Notes: generated from the letters alone by a model not told the origin. A stretch of DNA of 64,000 nt from Gluconobacter potus (GCF_015244705.1 NZ_JABCQF010000007.1:1-64000); one strand, 5' to 3'; positions 1-9,260 are shown, numbered from the stretch's first letter. Program-made: numbers and translations.

Positions 1-99
1 CAGGATGCTTCGAAGCAGTAACGTCACAAAGACCGCCGCTACGGCATAAATGGAAAGCGGTGCAACGAAAACGCCAAACAGGTCAACTTCAGCCAGCAT
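1..99 (-). CDS. DUF1656 (AaeX-like) small membrane protein, partial
   Basis: The first 33 codons of a minus-strand gene run off the left edge. The translation starts MLAEVDLFGVFVAP and continues into a hydrophobic segment, the pattern of the DUF1656/AaeX family of about 65-75 residue membrane proteins. Family members are encoded beside FUSC-type aromatic-acid efflux pumps and HlyD-type adaptor proteins. A FUSC gene lies 0.7 kb away on the opposite strand, which supports the assignment. I infer that the HlyD-like partner lies beyond the edge. No strong ribosome-binding site is visible ahead of the ATG. The C-terminus cannot be seen. Confidence 0.72.
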   Translation of the reverse strand, partial: MLAEVDLFGVFVAPLSIYAVAAVFVTLLLRSIL

Positions 100-264
100 C
101 AGGAACCGACCCTACCGTCAACCACCAGACTGCCACACGCCAGACTGTACGCCAATTCGTCCACAACGCTCCTCGCTCAGCCACATCGACTCCCACTCAG
201 TGAAGCAGTAGTCGGTGAGTGATATGGATCAAAAACTGAACCTCCTGACGAAAATGTCAACAGG

Positions 265-304
265 ATCTGTTTTCAATTGTGATGGTGTCATATAATCTAT
301 TGCT
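265..304 (+). promoter_or_regulatory. putative promoter of the MarR/FUSC operon
   Basis: A perfect TATAAT -10 box lies at 291-296. The matching -35 region (about 268-275, TGTTTTCA) is weak, as expected for a regulated promoter. Transcription would start near 303-305, at or within a few bases of the first ATG, so a leaderless mRNA or use of a downstream ATG at 332 is likely. The stretch from 100 to 304 also carries the divergent promoter of the DUF1656 gene. I see no clean palindrome that would be an obvious MarR operator. Confidence 0.45.
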
Positions 305-814
305 ATGTCAACAGATGAGGTGTCAGCAGAAATGGCTGTCCAGTACGATCCGTCCATTCTTCGGGACAGCAGTTTTCATGACATGGGGCTGACCTTTCAT
401 GTCCTGCGACTGTCGAGCCTGTGGCGGGCGCAGCTGGACCGTCTCCTGCGGCCCGAGGGCATGACGCTCGCGACCATGCGGCCCATGGCGTACCTGATGG
501 TGATGGGAAACGGGATGAAGCAGAGCGATCTGGCGTCCGTCATGGGCGTGGACAGTTCGGCGCTTGTGCGGGTTCTCGATCATCTGGGGCGGGAAGGGCT
601 GATCTCGCGGAAGCCCGATCCGCAGGACCGTCGCTCCAACCTTCTGGTTCTCACGCAAGCCGGGTGCGAGCGGTGCCGTCAGTTCCACCGCATCTCGGCG
701 GATCTGGAAGCCCGTCTGACCGAGGGGCTGCCTTCGGATGCCGTGGCACTGCTGCGTAGCCAGCTTGGTATGATGGAAGGGAAATTTTCCCTCTCCGGTT
801 TTTCTTCCCCCTGA
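305..814 (+). CDS. MarR family transcriptional regulator
   Basis: A 169-residue protein with the MarR winged-helix layout. An N-terminal helical dimer arm is followed by a recognition region around residues 65-105 (QSDLASVMGVDSSALVRVLD), then the wing (LISRKPDPQDRRSNLLVLT) with the typical D-x-R-S/R motif, and a C-terminal dimer helix. MarR proteins beside FUSC pumps usually repress the pump and are released by phenolic or aromatic acids. The gene is 15 bases upstream of the FUSC gene on the same strand, so they probably form one operon. An in-frame ATG at 332 has GAGG about 11 bases ahead, whereas the ATG at 305 is almost at the predicted transcript start; either may be used. Confidence 0.88.
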   Translation: MSTDEVSAEMAVQYDPSILRDSSFHDMGLTFHVLRLSSLWRAQLDRLLRPEGMTLATMRPMAYLMVMGNGMKQSDLASVMGVDSSALVRVLDHLGREGLISRKPDPQDRRSNLLVLTQAGCERCRQFHRISADLEARLTEGLPSDAVALLRSQLGMMEGKFSLSGFSSP

Positions 815-829
815 TTTTCCGGACCTTTC

Positions 830-3001
830 ATGCGCAATCCTTTTCGCCAGCTTTTTTCTTTCGACCGCAACAGCGTGCGTTGGCGGAATTTCGTCTCCAC
901 GGCGGCTTTTACGGCCAGGGTTTTCCTGTCCATAGGCATTGCGCTCTTCCTCGCCTTCATGATCCAGCTGGAATCGCCGATGAGTACGGTCACGACCGTC
1001 CTGATCGTCGCGAACCCGACTGTAGGCGCACTGGTCTCCAAGAGTGTGTGGCGCATGACCGGGACGGTGATCGGCGCAGCCCTGAGTACGGCGGTCATGG
1101 CGATGTTCGTGCAGTCCGCCGTTTTGTATTTCATGGCGCTGTCGGCCTTTGTGGGGCTGGCCTGCATGACGGCAACCTGCCTGCGCTATTTCCGGGCCTA
1201 TGCAGCGGTTCTGACGGGCTACACGATTATCATCGTGGCCGTGCCGGCTTTTGCCCATCCCGAAAACATCTTCCTGTCGGCCATGATGCGCGTGTCGGAT
1301 GTGGCGCTCGGGATCGTGGTGACGGCGGCGGTGTTCATGGTGACGTCGCCGCGTCGGCGTCAGGGCACGATGGACGCGCTTTCAGGGGCGTTCCGCGAGA
1401 CGATCCGCCATGCTTTGGTGTTTCATGAGGGGCTGATGAACCGCTCCGATGCGCAGGATGTTCCGGGCTCGGAACCTGTGGGGACTGAAGGGGCTTTCCG
1501 GAGCCTTCCGCAGACAATCTATGACGGGCGGCAGCGTCTTCTGGGGCAGCTGGCACGGCTCGGGCCTGCCATAGAATACGCCGCGACGGACAATCCCGAC
1601 ATTCATGCCGGGGTGCGGGGATACCGGCTCGCCGTCAGTCGCATGACGGGGCTTGTCGCGTCCTATCATCCGTACTGGCGCAATCTGGGAGTGGCGAACC
1701 CGCTCTCGGCGCCTGTTCATCGTGAGATTCGCGACACGCTGACCGAGCTTCTCGCCCTGACGGAGAACGCCGGATGGATCGAGCGGCCGCAGGGCGTGCT
1801 GGCCTGTCTGGAAGAGTCGCTTGAGCGGCTTGAGGTTCTGGAGGGGGCGGTGACATCGCCTGCGGTTCAGGCGTCTGTCGATAATGTCCGCGATATTCTC
1901 CTTCAGCTTCGGGAGACGGTTCTGGACCTGTCCAGCCCGCGCGGCCCGCATGTTCGCGTCCGGGTGCTGCCTTATCTGGAATGGATGTCGGCGATCTATA
2001 ACGGTCTGCGGGGAGTGTTGATCGCCTTTCTGGCCTGCATGATCTGGTACATCACCTATTTCCCGACCGGGCCGATGATGATCATGTATGTCGTGGCGGC
2101 GTCGAGCCTGCTGTCCACGGCGCCTTCTGCGGCACGGGCCAGTCTGCCGATGGCAATCGGGACGGCGCTGTCGGTTCCGGCCTGCTGGCTGTGCCATATT
2201 GCCGCACTTCCCCGCGTGGACGGTTATCCGATGCTTTGGCTGTCGGTCTGTGCGTGCATGCTGCCGGGCGTGTGGCTCCAGTTTCATCCGCGTTACGGGG
2301 TGGGGGCGTTCGGTTACACGGTCTTTCTGGCCATGCAGTTGATGATAACGAACAGTATGGTTCCCGACGACATCACGCTCATCAATACCTGGCTGGCCAT
2401 CCTGATGGGCTGTGCGCTGCTGGTTCTGGTGTTCCGGGTGATCATGCCGGCCGATCAGCGGCTTTATGCCTCACGGCTCGTCATTTCCCTTGGTCGTAGT
2501 CTTCAGAGTCTTTCGGCTCGGCCTGCCGGGAAGGTGCCATCCTGGATGGTGTGGGAAGGGACGCAGATCCAGAAGGTTTCCATCCTGCTCATGCGGCTGT
2601 CTTTGGTGGCGTCTCCGATCGACCGTCAGGGATATGTCGATGGCGCGTTTGCCGCCCTGTCCCTTGGGCGTCTGCTGATCCGCCTGCGGCAGGCCGTGGA
2701 ACCGGCGGGATTGAGTGCTCACGAGAGAGAGGCTCTGGATGGGGCGCTGGCGTCCTTCAAAACCCTGCGGCGGGATCCTGTCGGGACGGCTGCGTCTCTT
2801 ATGGCGGCCGCGGGGTTGATCGGGGCGGACGAGGCTTCCGGAATGGAAGGGCTGTACCGTGTCCGGCTGGTGTCGTGTCTGGAACAGAGTGCCCATATCA
2901 TCGACAGTATTCCGGGCTTTTTCCATGCGGATGGCCCGTTGCATCTGTGGTATGACGAGCGGGGCCCTGCGACGCTGGTTGCGGTCAATCCGGCGCGGTG
3001 A
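830..3001 (+). CDS. FUSC family (fusaric acid resistance/aromatic acid) efflux protein
   Basis: A 723-residue inner-membrane protein with the duplicated FUSC layout. A block of transmembrane helices occupies about residues 20-170, a soluble region follows to about 385, a second membrane block about 390-545, and then a C-terminal cytoplasmic part. Family members (AaeB, FusB-like) export aromatic carboxylates together with an HlyD-type adaptor and a DUF1656 protein. The DUF1656 gene here is divergent rather than inside the same operon. The 15-base gap to the MarR gene suggests co-transcription. The substrate cannot be deduced from sequence. Confidence 0.85.
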   Translation: MRNPFRQLFSFDRNSVRWRNFVSTAAFTARVFLSIGIALFLAFMIQLESPMSTVTTVLIVANPTVGALVSKSVWRMTGTVIGAALSTAVMAMFVQSAVLYFMALSAFVGLACMTATCLRYFRAYAAVLTGYTIIIVAVPAFAHPENIFLSAMMRVSDVALGIVVTAAVFMVTSPRRRQGTMDALSGAFRETIRHALVFHEGLMNRSDAQDVPGSEPVGTEGAFRSLPQTIYDGRQRLLGQLARLGPAIEYAATDNPDIHAGVRGYRLAVSRMTGLVASYHPYWRNLGVANPLSAPVHREIRDTLTELLALTENAGWIERPQGVLACLEESLERLEVLEGAVTSPAVQASVDNVRDILLQLRETVLDLSSPRGPHVRVRVLPYLEWMSAIYNGLRGVLIAFLACMIWYITYFPTGPMMIMYVVAASSLLSTAPSAARASLPMAIGTALSVPACWLCHIAALPRVDGYPMLWLSVCACMLPGVWLQFHPRYGVGAFGYTVFLAMQLMITNSMVPDDITLINTWLAILMGCALLVLVFRVIMPADQRLYASRLVISLGRSLQSLSARPAGKVPSWMVWEGTQIQKVSILLMRLSLVASPIDRQGYVDGAFAALSLGRLLIRLRQAVEPAGLSAHEREALDGALASFKTLRRDPVGTAASLMAAAGLIGADEASGMEGLYRVRLVSCLEQSAHIIDSIPGFFHADGPLHLWYDERGPATLVAVNPAR

Positions 3002-3004
3002 GGA

Positions 3005-3697
3005 TCAGGGCGTTGTCCGCTCGCGGATGACGTCCAGCGAGAGGGACGCGGCTTCGAGAATATGCTGCTTCGTCAGGCGGCCGAGCTCTTCGCCGTCGCG
3101 GGCGCGGCAGGCCTGAAGGATCTGGAAATGCTCGGCGTCAGTTGCGGCTTTTCGCCCCGGTAGTTCCAGATGGGCGCGGATGTAACGATCAAGCCGAGAA
3201 TGCAGGTCGTGGATCATGCCGTACAGCCTCGGGCGCTGCGCTGCGGCATAGATGGCGCCATGGAACTCCCAGTTCAGACGGCCGGACTGTTCCATGCCCT
3301 GTGCGCCGCCTGTTCCGCTGACAAAGGTCTCATAGGCGTCCTCAATCCGCGCCAGATCGACACGGGTGAGGGACGTCATCGCCAGTCCGGCCGCCATGCT
3401 TTCCAGCGAGGCACGGATGTCCGAATATTCCAGGATATCCGCCTCGCTCAGCCCCGTGACCACGGCGCCACGATGGGGCAGGAAAGCGATCAGGCCTTCT
3501 GCCTCAAGCTGTTTGAGGGCTTCGCGGACCGGGATGGTGGAGACGCCGAAATTGCGGGCAAGCTCCGACTGTCGCATTGGCTGGCCATCGGTCAGGATGC
3601 CATCCGTAATGGCACGGCGCAGAGCGTCCGCGATTTCGAGCGAAGCCGAGCCGCTTTTCGTATCAACAGGTGCGAAGAGTGGTTCGGCGTCGTGCAT
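3005..3697 (-). CDS. GntR family (FadR/FCD subfamily) transcriptional regulator
   Basis: A 230-residue regulator. The N-terminal winged helix (about residues 20-85) contains RQSELARNFGVSTIPVREAL and the wing GLIAFLPHRGAVV, both typical of GntR. The all-helical C-terminal FCD domain follows, with metal-ligand candidates such as H147 (NWEFHGAIY) and later histidines. FCD proteins bind small carboxylates or amino-acid-derived ligands. The gene stops 4 bases from the FUSC stop codon on the other strand. It lies downstream of putA in the same direction, 74 bases away, with a perfect palindrome in the gap. Control of proline catabolism is plausible but only inferred. Confidence 0.88.
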   Translation of the reverse strand: MHDAEPLFAPVDTKSGSASLEIADALRRAITDGILTDGQPMRQSELARNFGVSTIPVREALKQLEAEGLIAFLPHRGAVVTGLSEADILEYSDIRASLESMAAGLAMTSLTRVDLARIEDAYETFVSGTGGAQGMEQSGRLNWEFHGAIYAAAQRPRLYGMIHDLHSRLDRYIRAHLELPGRKAATDAEHFQILQACRARDGEELGRLTKQHILEAASLSLDVIRERTTP

Positions 3698-3734
3698 GGA
3701 ATGGTCGTCCGTCAGTTAGGGGCGATCCTCTTAG

Positions 3735-3757
3735 CATGATCGTAACGAACGATCATG
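3735..3757. promoter_or_regulatory. 23-bp perfect palindrome, probable GntR operator
   Basis: Arms CATGATCGT and ACGATCATG (9 bp each) flank a 5-base centre AACGA. The site is 37 bases upstream of the GntR start codon and 13 bases past the putA stop. There is no T-tract on either side, which argues against an intrinsic terminator and favours autoregulation. The half-site ATCGTA resembles the site upstream of putA at 7420-7431. Confidence 0.5.
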
Positions 3758-3770
3758 TCAGGTCCTGTCC

Positions 3771-6700
3771 TTATCCGATGGTCATCAGGCTGGCATTGCC
3801 GCCCGCGGCCGTCGTGTTCGTGCTGACGACCTTTTCCTGAAGCACCCATTCAGGCCGGATCGGGCTTTTCGCGTCAAGCATGTAGAGCTGCACGATCATG
3901 CCCGAACGCGACAGGGCCGCACGGGCCTGTTCCGCCATCTGCTTTTCTTCCGGCGACGCAAGGATCGTCCGGCACCCCGCAACACGCCCACCCTGCGTGC
4001 GGCGGATATGCAGCGCAAGCGCATCGGGAAGGTCGGAGACCCAGTCCGAAGCCACATTCGGCCCCTGAACGAAGGCTGTGTTTCCACCGCTGAGGGCGAG
4101 GCCCACGGCGCGAAGCATGGTCTCGCGGTCGCTGGCGATGCACAGGACGGCGCCACGCGGCAGAAGCTGATACAGGTTGGTTTCGCCGACCGGGCCAGGC
4201 AGTTCGCGTGTGGTGCCGCACATGCCGTGCTGCATGGCGTCCACGATCGTCTGATAGAGCGGGAAGCTTGTCCGCATCAGCCAGGACAGGAAGAGCCGTG
4301 CGGGCTCTGGCAGTTCCTGGTTTTCCCAGTCCGTATGGGCCGGGGCGGTGCTCATCAGGCGACGCAGGATCAGCGGACCACCGGCTTTCGGTCCCGTGCC
4401 CGAGAGCTTTTCGCCGCCGAAAGGCTGGCTGCCCACAACCGCGCCAACCATGTTGCGGTTGACGTAGAGGTTCCCGGCCTCAATGCGCGAGGTGACATGC
4501 GCCATGCGGCTTTCGATCCTTGTGTGCAGACCGAAGGTCAGGCCATAGCCAGACTGGTTGATCGCGTTGATCAGGGCCTCGAAGCTGCTGGCTTCAAAGC
4601 GCAGGACATGCAGGACCGGTCCGAAGACTTCGCCTTTGAGGTCCGCCAGACTGTCGATCTCGATGATCGTCGGGGCGATGAAGGTGCCGTTCGATGCCGT
4701 GGCCGGAAGGAGAAGGGACCAGACGGCACGGTTCTGCGCACGGGATGCGTCGATATAGGTCTGGATGCCCGACTGGGCTTCAGCGGAAATGACAGGGCCG
4801 ACATCCGTGTGCAGTTCGGCCGGATTGCCGACACGCAGTTCTTCCACGGCACCGCGGAGCATGGTCAGGACCCGATCGGCACAGTCTTCCTGCACGCACA
4901 GGACGCGGAGGGCGGAGCAGCGCTGGCCCGCGCTGTCGAAAGCCGAGACCAGAACATCCGCGACCACCTGTTCGGTCAGGGCGGAACTGTCCACGATCAT
5001 GGCGTTCTGGCCGCCGGTCTCGGCTACGAACGGGACGGGTTGTCCGTCCGCGCCAGTCCGTCCGGCCAGAGTGCTGGCGATCAGGCCGGCGACAGCGGTG
5101 GAACCGGTGAACATCACGCCGGCAATCCGCGGATCGGCCACGAGGGCCGCGCCGGTCTCGCCCGCGCCCGGCACAAGCCGAAGTGCGTTTTCCGGAATGC
5201 CGGCTTCGCGCAGAAGGGCAACGGCGCGCAGGGCAATGAACGGTGTTTCCTCAGCGGGTTTTGCGACGACCGTATTGCCAGCCGCCAGTGCGACCGAAAT
5301 CTGTCCCAGGAAAATGGCGAGGGGGAAGTTCCACGGGCTGATACAGGCAACAACGCCGAGCGGCGTGCTGCTGCCTGCCTGGGCCGTTTCGCGGGCCTGA
5401 ACGGCGTAATACCGCAGGAAATCAACGGCCTCGCGAACTTCAGAGAGCGCATTGGCATAGGACTTGCCCGCTTCGCGGACCAGAAGGGCCATCAGTTCGC
5501 TCTGATGCTCTTCCAGCAGATCCGCTGCGCGATCGAGCTTGGTGCTTCGTGCGTCGGCGGATAGAGCCGCCCATGCTGCGCCTTCGCTTTCGGCGGCATC
5601 AATGGCTTTGCGGACATCCTCTTCGGTTCCGAAACAGACACTGCCGATCCTGTCCGAATGGTTGGACGGATTGCGGATCTCCTGCGTCTCACCCGAGCAG
5701 GACAGGTCTTCCAGCGTCTGTTTTTCGGAGGCGCAGACGGCTTTGGCCAGGGCCGTGACGGTGTGTTCGTCGGTCAGATCCAGACCGCGGGAATTGGTGC
5801 GTTCGGGTGCGAACAGGTCCTTGGGCAGCGTGATGGCCGGATGCGAGGCGCCCGGGGGCTGGACAGCTTTTGCGAGCGCGACCGGATCGGCGATCAGGGT
5901 CTCGATGGGCAGGCTCTCGTCGCCGATCTGGTTGACGAAGGACGAGTTGGCGCCGTTCTCCAGCAGGCGGCGCACCAGATAGGCCAGCAGCGTCTCATGT
6001 GAGCCGACCGGAGCATAGACCCGACACGGGCGGTTGAGCTTCTGCGGACCGACGACTTCGTTATAGAGCGTCTCGCCCATGCCGTGCAGGCACTGGAATT
6101 CGTAATCGCCGATCTGGAAGTTCAGGCCGGCCAGCGTGTAGATCGTGGCCAGCGTGCGGGCGTTATGGGTCGCGAACTGCGGGAAGACGACATCGCGCGC
6201 CGCGAGAAGCTTTTTCGCGCAGGCGATATAGCTGACATCCGTGTAGCATTTGCGCGTGTAGACCGGGAAATCCGTCTGGCCTTCAACCTGCGCTTTCTTG
6301 ATTTCGCTGTCCCAGTAAGCGCCCTTCACCAGACGGATCATGAGGCGATGTCCGCTGCGGCGGCCAAGGTCGATCAGATAGTCCAGAACCTTCGGGGCAC
6401 GGCGGCCATAAGCCTGCACGACGATCCCGATGCCGTTCCAGCCGTCCAGTTCCGGGCAGTGGCACAAATCTTCGATCAGATCGAGCGAGAGGTCCAGACG
6501 TTCGCTTTCTTCGGCGTCGATATTGATGCCAATGTCATAGCGGCGGGCCTGAATGACCAGGTCTTTCAGCGTCTGGCCAAGTTCCTTCAGCACACGCTCG
6601 CGCTGGGCGAAGGCATAGCGCGGGTGCAGGGCCGAGAGCTTGATGGAAATTCCGGCCTTTTCATACACATTCGCACCGCGTGCGGTCTGGCCGATCACGT

Positions 6701-7379
6701 CGATCGCGCGCTCGTAGTCGCGGCGGTAGCGCAGCGCGTCGGCTTCCGTCATCGCCGCTTCGCCGAGCATGTCATAGGAATATTTGAAGCCGCGGTCTTC
6801 GGGTTCGGTGCTGACCTTGCAGGCTTCCTCGATGGTTTCACCGATGACGAACTGCTCGCCCATCATGCGCATGGCGATGTCGAGCGCACGGCGGACCAGC
6901 GGCTGCCCACCACGTCCGACGAGGCGGAACAGCGCGGCGGCGAGGCCTTCATCCGTATCGTTGGTCAGCTTGCCTGTCAGCATCAGCCCCCAGGAGGCCG
7001 CATTCACGAAGACGGACTTCTTGCCGCCGACATGGGACAGCCAGTCGCCTGTGCCGATCCGGTCGCGGATCAGGGCGTCGCGGGTTGCAGCATCCGGAAT
7101 ACGCAGGAGGGCCTCGGCTAGACACATCAGGGAGACGCCCTCGGCGGAGGACAGTGAGAACTCCTGCACGAGGGCCTCAACGCCCCCCGGGCGACGTTGT
7201 GTGCGCAGGGAGCGGGTCAGATGGCGGGCGACGTCAAACGTGTTCTGCTGTTCCGTTTCGGTCAGCGTGGCCTGTTCGATCAGGGGAAGGATGCACTCCG
7301 CTTCGGGCCTGCGCATGTCTGCGGCGATGGCCTGACGAAGGGAGGAGCGGACAGGATAGGACGGCACAAAAGTTGACAT
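3771..7379 (-). CDS. putA: bifunctional proline dehydrogenase / L-glutamate gamma-semialdehyde dehydrogenase PutA
   Basis: A 1202-residue protein that oxidises proline to glutamate through FAD-dependent PRODH and NAD-dependent P5C dehydrogenase domains with substrate channelling. The PRODH barrel carries the signatures at residues 238-255 (ending KLSALHPRY) and 349-357 (RLVKGAYWD). The aldehyde dehydrogenase domain shows SPWNFPLA near 681-688, general base Glu787 (ETGG) and catalytic Cys821 (GQRCS). About 200 C-terminal residues follow, as in type B PutA. There is no N-terminal ribbon-helix-helix domain, so this PutA should not self-repress, unlike the E. coli protein. I chose the ATG at 7379, preceded by GAGG; an in-frame ATG at 7424 would add 15 residues that do not look conserved. 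Confidence 0.95.
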   Translation of the reverse strand: MSTFVPSYPVRSSLRQAIAADMRRPEAECILPLIEQATLTETEQQNTFDVARHLTRSLRTQRRPGGVEALVQEFSLSSAEGVSLMCLAEALLRIPDAATRDALIRDRIGTGDWLSHVGGKKSVFVNAASWGLMLTGKLTNDTDEGLAAALFRLVGRGGQPLVRRALDIAMRMMGEQFVIGETIEEACKVSTEPEDRGFKYSYDMLGEAAMTEADALRYRRDYERAIDVIGQTARGANVYEKAGISIKLSALHPRYAFAQRERVLKELGQTLKDLVIQARRYDIGINIDAEESERLDLSLDLIEDLCHCPELDGWNGIGIVVQAYGRRAPKVLDYLIDLGRRSGHRLMIRLVKGAYWDSEIKKAQVEGQTDFPVYTRKCYTDVSYIACAKKLLAARDVVFPQFATHNARTLATIYTLAGLNFQIGDYEFQCLHGMGETLYNEVVGPQKLNRPCRVYAPVGSHETLLAYLVRRLLENGANSSFVNQIGDESLPIETLIADPVALAKAVQPPGASHPAITLPKDLFAPERTNSRGLDLTDEHTVTALAKAVCASEKQTLEDLSCSGETQEIRNPSNHSDRIGSVCFGTEEDVRKAIDAAESEGAAWAALSADARSTKLDRAADLLEEHQSELMALLVREAGKSYANALSEVREAVDFLRYYAVQARETAQAGSSTPLGVVACISPWNFPLAIFLGQISVALAAGNTVVAKPAEETPFIALRAVALLREAGIPENALRLVPGAGETGAALVADPRIAGVMFTGSTAVAGLIASTLAGRTGADGQPVPFVAETGGQNAMIVDSSALTEQVVADVLVSAFDSAGQRCSALRVLCVQEDCADRVLTMLRGAVEELRVGNPAELHTDVGPVISAEAQSGIQTYIDASRAQNRAVWSLLLPATASNGTFIAPTIIEIDSLADLKGEVFGPVLHVLRFEASSFEALINAINQSGYGLTFGLHTRIESRMAHVTSRIEAGNLYVNRNMVGAVVGSQPFGGEKLSGTGPKAGGPLILRRLMSTAPAHTDWENQELPEPARLFLSWLMRTSFPLYQTIVDAMQHGMCGTTRELPGPVGETNLYQLLPRGAVLCIASDRETMLRAVGLALSGGNTAFVQGPNVASDWVSDLPDALALHIRRTQGGRVAGCRTILASPEEKQMAEQARAALSRSGMIVQLYMLDAKSPIRPEWVLQEKVVSTNTTAAGGNASLMTIG

Positions 7380-7419
7380 AGACTCAGCCTCGGACACGAC
7401 ACTCGGTCTGAGTCCTATA

Positions 7420-7431
7420 ATCATATACGAT
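7420..7431. promoter_or_regulatory. imperfect palindrome upstream of putA, candidate FCD-regulator site
   Basis: ATCATATACGAT matches its own reverse complement at 10 of 12 positions and has the A/T-rich centre common in GntR/FCD operators. It lies about 40 bases upstream of the chosen putA start. The outer ATCGTA half resembles the palindrome at 3735-3757, which suggests that the neighbouring GntR protein may act on both. No convincing sigma-70 promoter could be assigned here. Confidence 0.28.
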
Positions 7432-7468
7432 CCTGAGTAAAATATATGAAATGAGAGTCAGATCATTT

Positions 7469-8482
7469 TTATGGCGTATCTTTGCATCCGAAATGTTCGT
7501 GCCATGTCGGGAGTGGGGCGCCGCCGGGAAGAGGGGACGCCTCATACACGCCCCGGGCGATGGCGCGGGCCGTGACCTGCGTGGCGGTGTGGAGGATTTC
7601 GGTCCATTCCTGACCAAGGGGGGCAGGTTTTTCGCAGGTCGAGACCCCGATCATGGCATCCCCGTCCAAGGGCAGATGGGCTGGAAACACACCGCGTGCC
7701 ACGCCGTCCTGCGCCAGAATGGCGAGGCGTTTGGCCTGTGTCTTGGTGAGGGTGGCGTCCGTGGCGATAAGGCCGATCGTGGTGCCAGTGACGGAGGCCC
7801 ATTTGGAACGCAGGCGCAAATCTTCTGCGCTCAGATGCACCGGCATGCCCAGACCGCCGAACTCGTCCCCCTGCTCGAAAGGCGCGCTCCAGAAATGCGG
7901 CCTGTCGCCGATCGTGGCTGTTCCGACGGCATTGACGGCGACCATTGCGGCCACGCGGTGCCCGGCGGGTGTGATCGCGCTCGCCGAACCCAGCCCCCCG
8001 CGCAGTGTGGCGGTTGTCGCGCCTGTTCCTGCGCCAGCCGTACCCAGTGCGAAAGCTCCGCTTCGGGCGCTGGTCGCGGCCTGATGGCCCATTTCGGCAT
8101 AGGGTGAATAGCGGCCCCACGTCGTCTGTCCGCCCTGCGGGAGATCGTAAAGACTGGCCTGCACCACGATGGGCACGCGGATGGTGTCCGGCGCCAAAGG
8201 TGCGTTGCCGAACTGCTCGCGCAGCCAGGCCTGAACCCCGGCTGTCGCGTCCAGCCCAAAGGTCGAACCGCCTGACAGGACGACCGCATGGATATGCCCG
8301 ACCATGTTTTCCGGCTCCAGCAGCGCGGTTTCCCGCAGGGCCGGTGCGCCGCCCGGAAAACTGCCGGAAGCGATGACGGGGCGATCGAACAGGACCGCCG
8401 TCACCCCCGTGCGAAGGGTCAGATTCTGGCAGTGGCCCACGCGGATGCCGGAAATGTCGGTAAGGAGGTTCAGGCTGGTCAT
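7469..8482 (-). CDS. P1 family (DmpA/L-aminopeptidase D-esterase type) peptidase
   Basis: A 337-residue N-terminal nucleophile hydrolase. Family members self-cleave before a Ser or Thr to give two chains and release N-terminal residues from peptides. The cleavage site is visible as GGLGSAS, so Ser166 is the predicted nucleophile. The early motif DISGIRVGHCQN and the segment VVLSGGSTFGLDA around residue 70 are typical. The start at 8482 follows a GAGG motif and is 13 bases after the upstream ATPase stop. The gene is the last one in a peptide-import operon, which fits cleavage of imported peptides in the cytoplasm. A longer reading frame extends to 8653 but overlaps the ATPase gene. Confidence 0.88.
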   Translation of the reverse strand: MTSLNLLTDISGIRVGHCQNLTLRTGVTAVLFDRPVIASGSFPGGAPALRETALLEPENMVGHIHAVVLSGGSTFGLDATAGVQAWLREQFGNAPLAPDTIRVPIVVQASLYDLPQGGQTTWGRYSPYAEMGHQAATSARSGAFALGTAGAGTGATTATLRGGLGSASAITPAGHRVAAMVAVNAVGTATIGDRPHFWSAPFEQGDEFGGLGMPVHLSAEDLRLRSKWASVTGTTIGLIATDATLTKTQAKRLAILAQDGVARGVFPAHLPLDGDAMIGVSTCEKPAPLGQEWTEILHTATQVTARAIARGVYEASPLPGGAPLPTWHEHFGCKDTP

Positions 8483-8495
8483 GACGCCTCGCGGG

Positions 8496-9260
8496 TCAGT
8501 AGGTGTTTTCAAGAAGCGCCTTTGTGGCGGGCTGGGTGGGCGTATCCAGAATATCGGACGCCGAACCGGATTCCACGATCCTGCCCTGATCCAGAACGGC
8601 GATATGGTGCGACAGATGGCGGATGACGGCCAGATCGTGACTGACGAAAACATACGACAGTCCGTGCCGCTTCTGAAGATCGAGCAGCAGGTTCAGGACG
8701 ATGGCCTGTGTGGAGACATCCAGCGCCGAGACGGCTTCATCGGCGATGATGACGGAAGGCCGTGTGATCAGGGCGCGGGCGATGGCGATCCGCTGCTTCT
8801 GGCCGCCGGAAAAGGCTCTCGGGTAGCGGCTGGTGATATCGGCGGAAAGGCCGACGTTCTGGAGGGCTGTGCGGATGCGTGCGTCCCGAGCCGGGACGGG
8901 ACCCAGCGCTTCCCCCACGATATCACCGACCGTCTGACGTGGATCGAGCGCGCCAGCCGGGTCCTGAAAGATCATCTGGATCGCGGGGCGGATTTTCTTC
9001 CGCACGGCTTCTGATGAGGTCGCGAGATCCTGCCCCTGATACAGGATCTGTCCTTCATCGGGCGCGATCAGGCCGCTGAGGATACGGCACAGGGTGGATT
9101 TCCCGCTTCCCGAGGCCCCGACGATCCCGAGCGTCTGGCCTGCCTGCAGATCTAGACTGATGTTTTTCAGAATAGGGGGGCGTGCGGATCGCGCGAAGGA
9201 GAAACCCTGCCGGCCTGTCCTCCCATACGTCACATTCCGGGCTTGAAGGATCGGGGTCAT
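8496..9260 (-). CDS. peptide ABC transporter ATP-binding protein (DppF/OppF type)
   Basis: A 254-residue ABC ATPase. Walker A is GASGSGKSTL near residue 50, the ABC signature FSGGQKQR near 150 and Walker B VIIADEAVSALD near 170, followed by the switch histidine SHDLAVI. The sequence between Walker A and the signature (FQDPAGALDPRQTV) is typical of the second ATPase of oligopeptide transporters. It overlaps the upstream ATPase gene by 4 bases (ATGA), so the two are translationally coupled. The short length, without the zinc/iron-sulfur tail of some OppF proteins, is normal for compact members. Confidence 0.88.
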   Translation of the reverse strand: MTPILQARNVTYGRTGRQGFSFARSARPPILKNISLDLQAGQTLGIVGASGSGKSTLCRILSGLIAPDEGQILYQGQDLATSSEAVRKKIRPAIQMIFQDPAGALDPRQTVGDIVGEALGPVPARDARIRTALQNVGLSADITSRYPRAFSGGQKQRIAIARALITRPSVIIADEAVSALDVSTQAIVLNLLLDLQKRHGLSYVFVSHDLAVIRHLSHHIAVLDQGRIVESGSASDILDTPTQPATKALLENTY

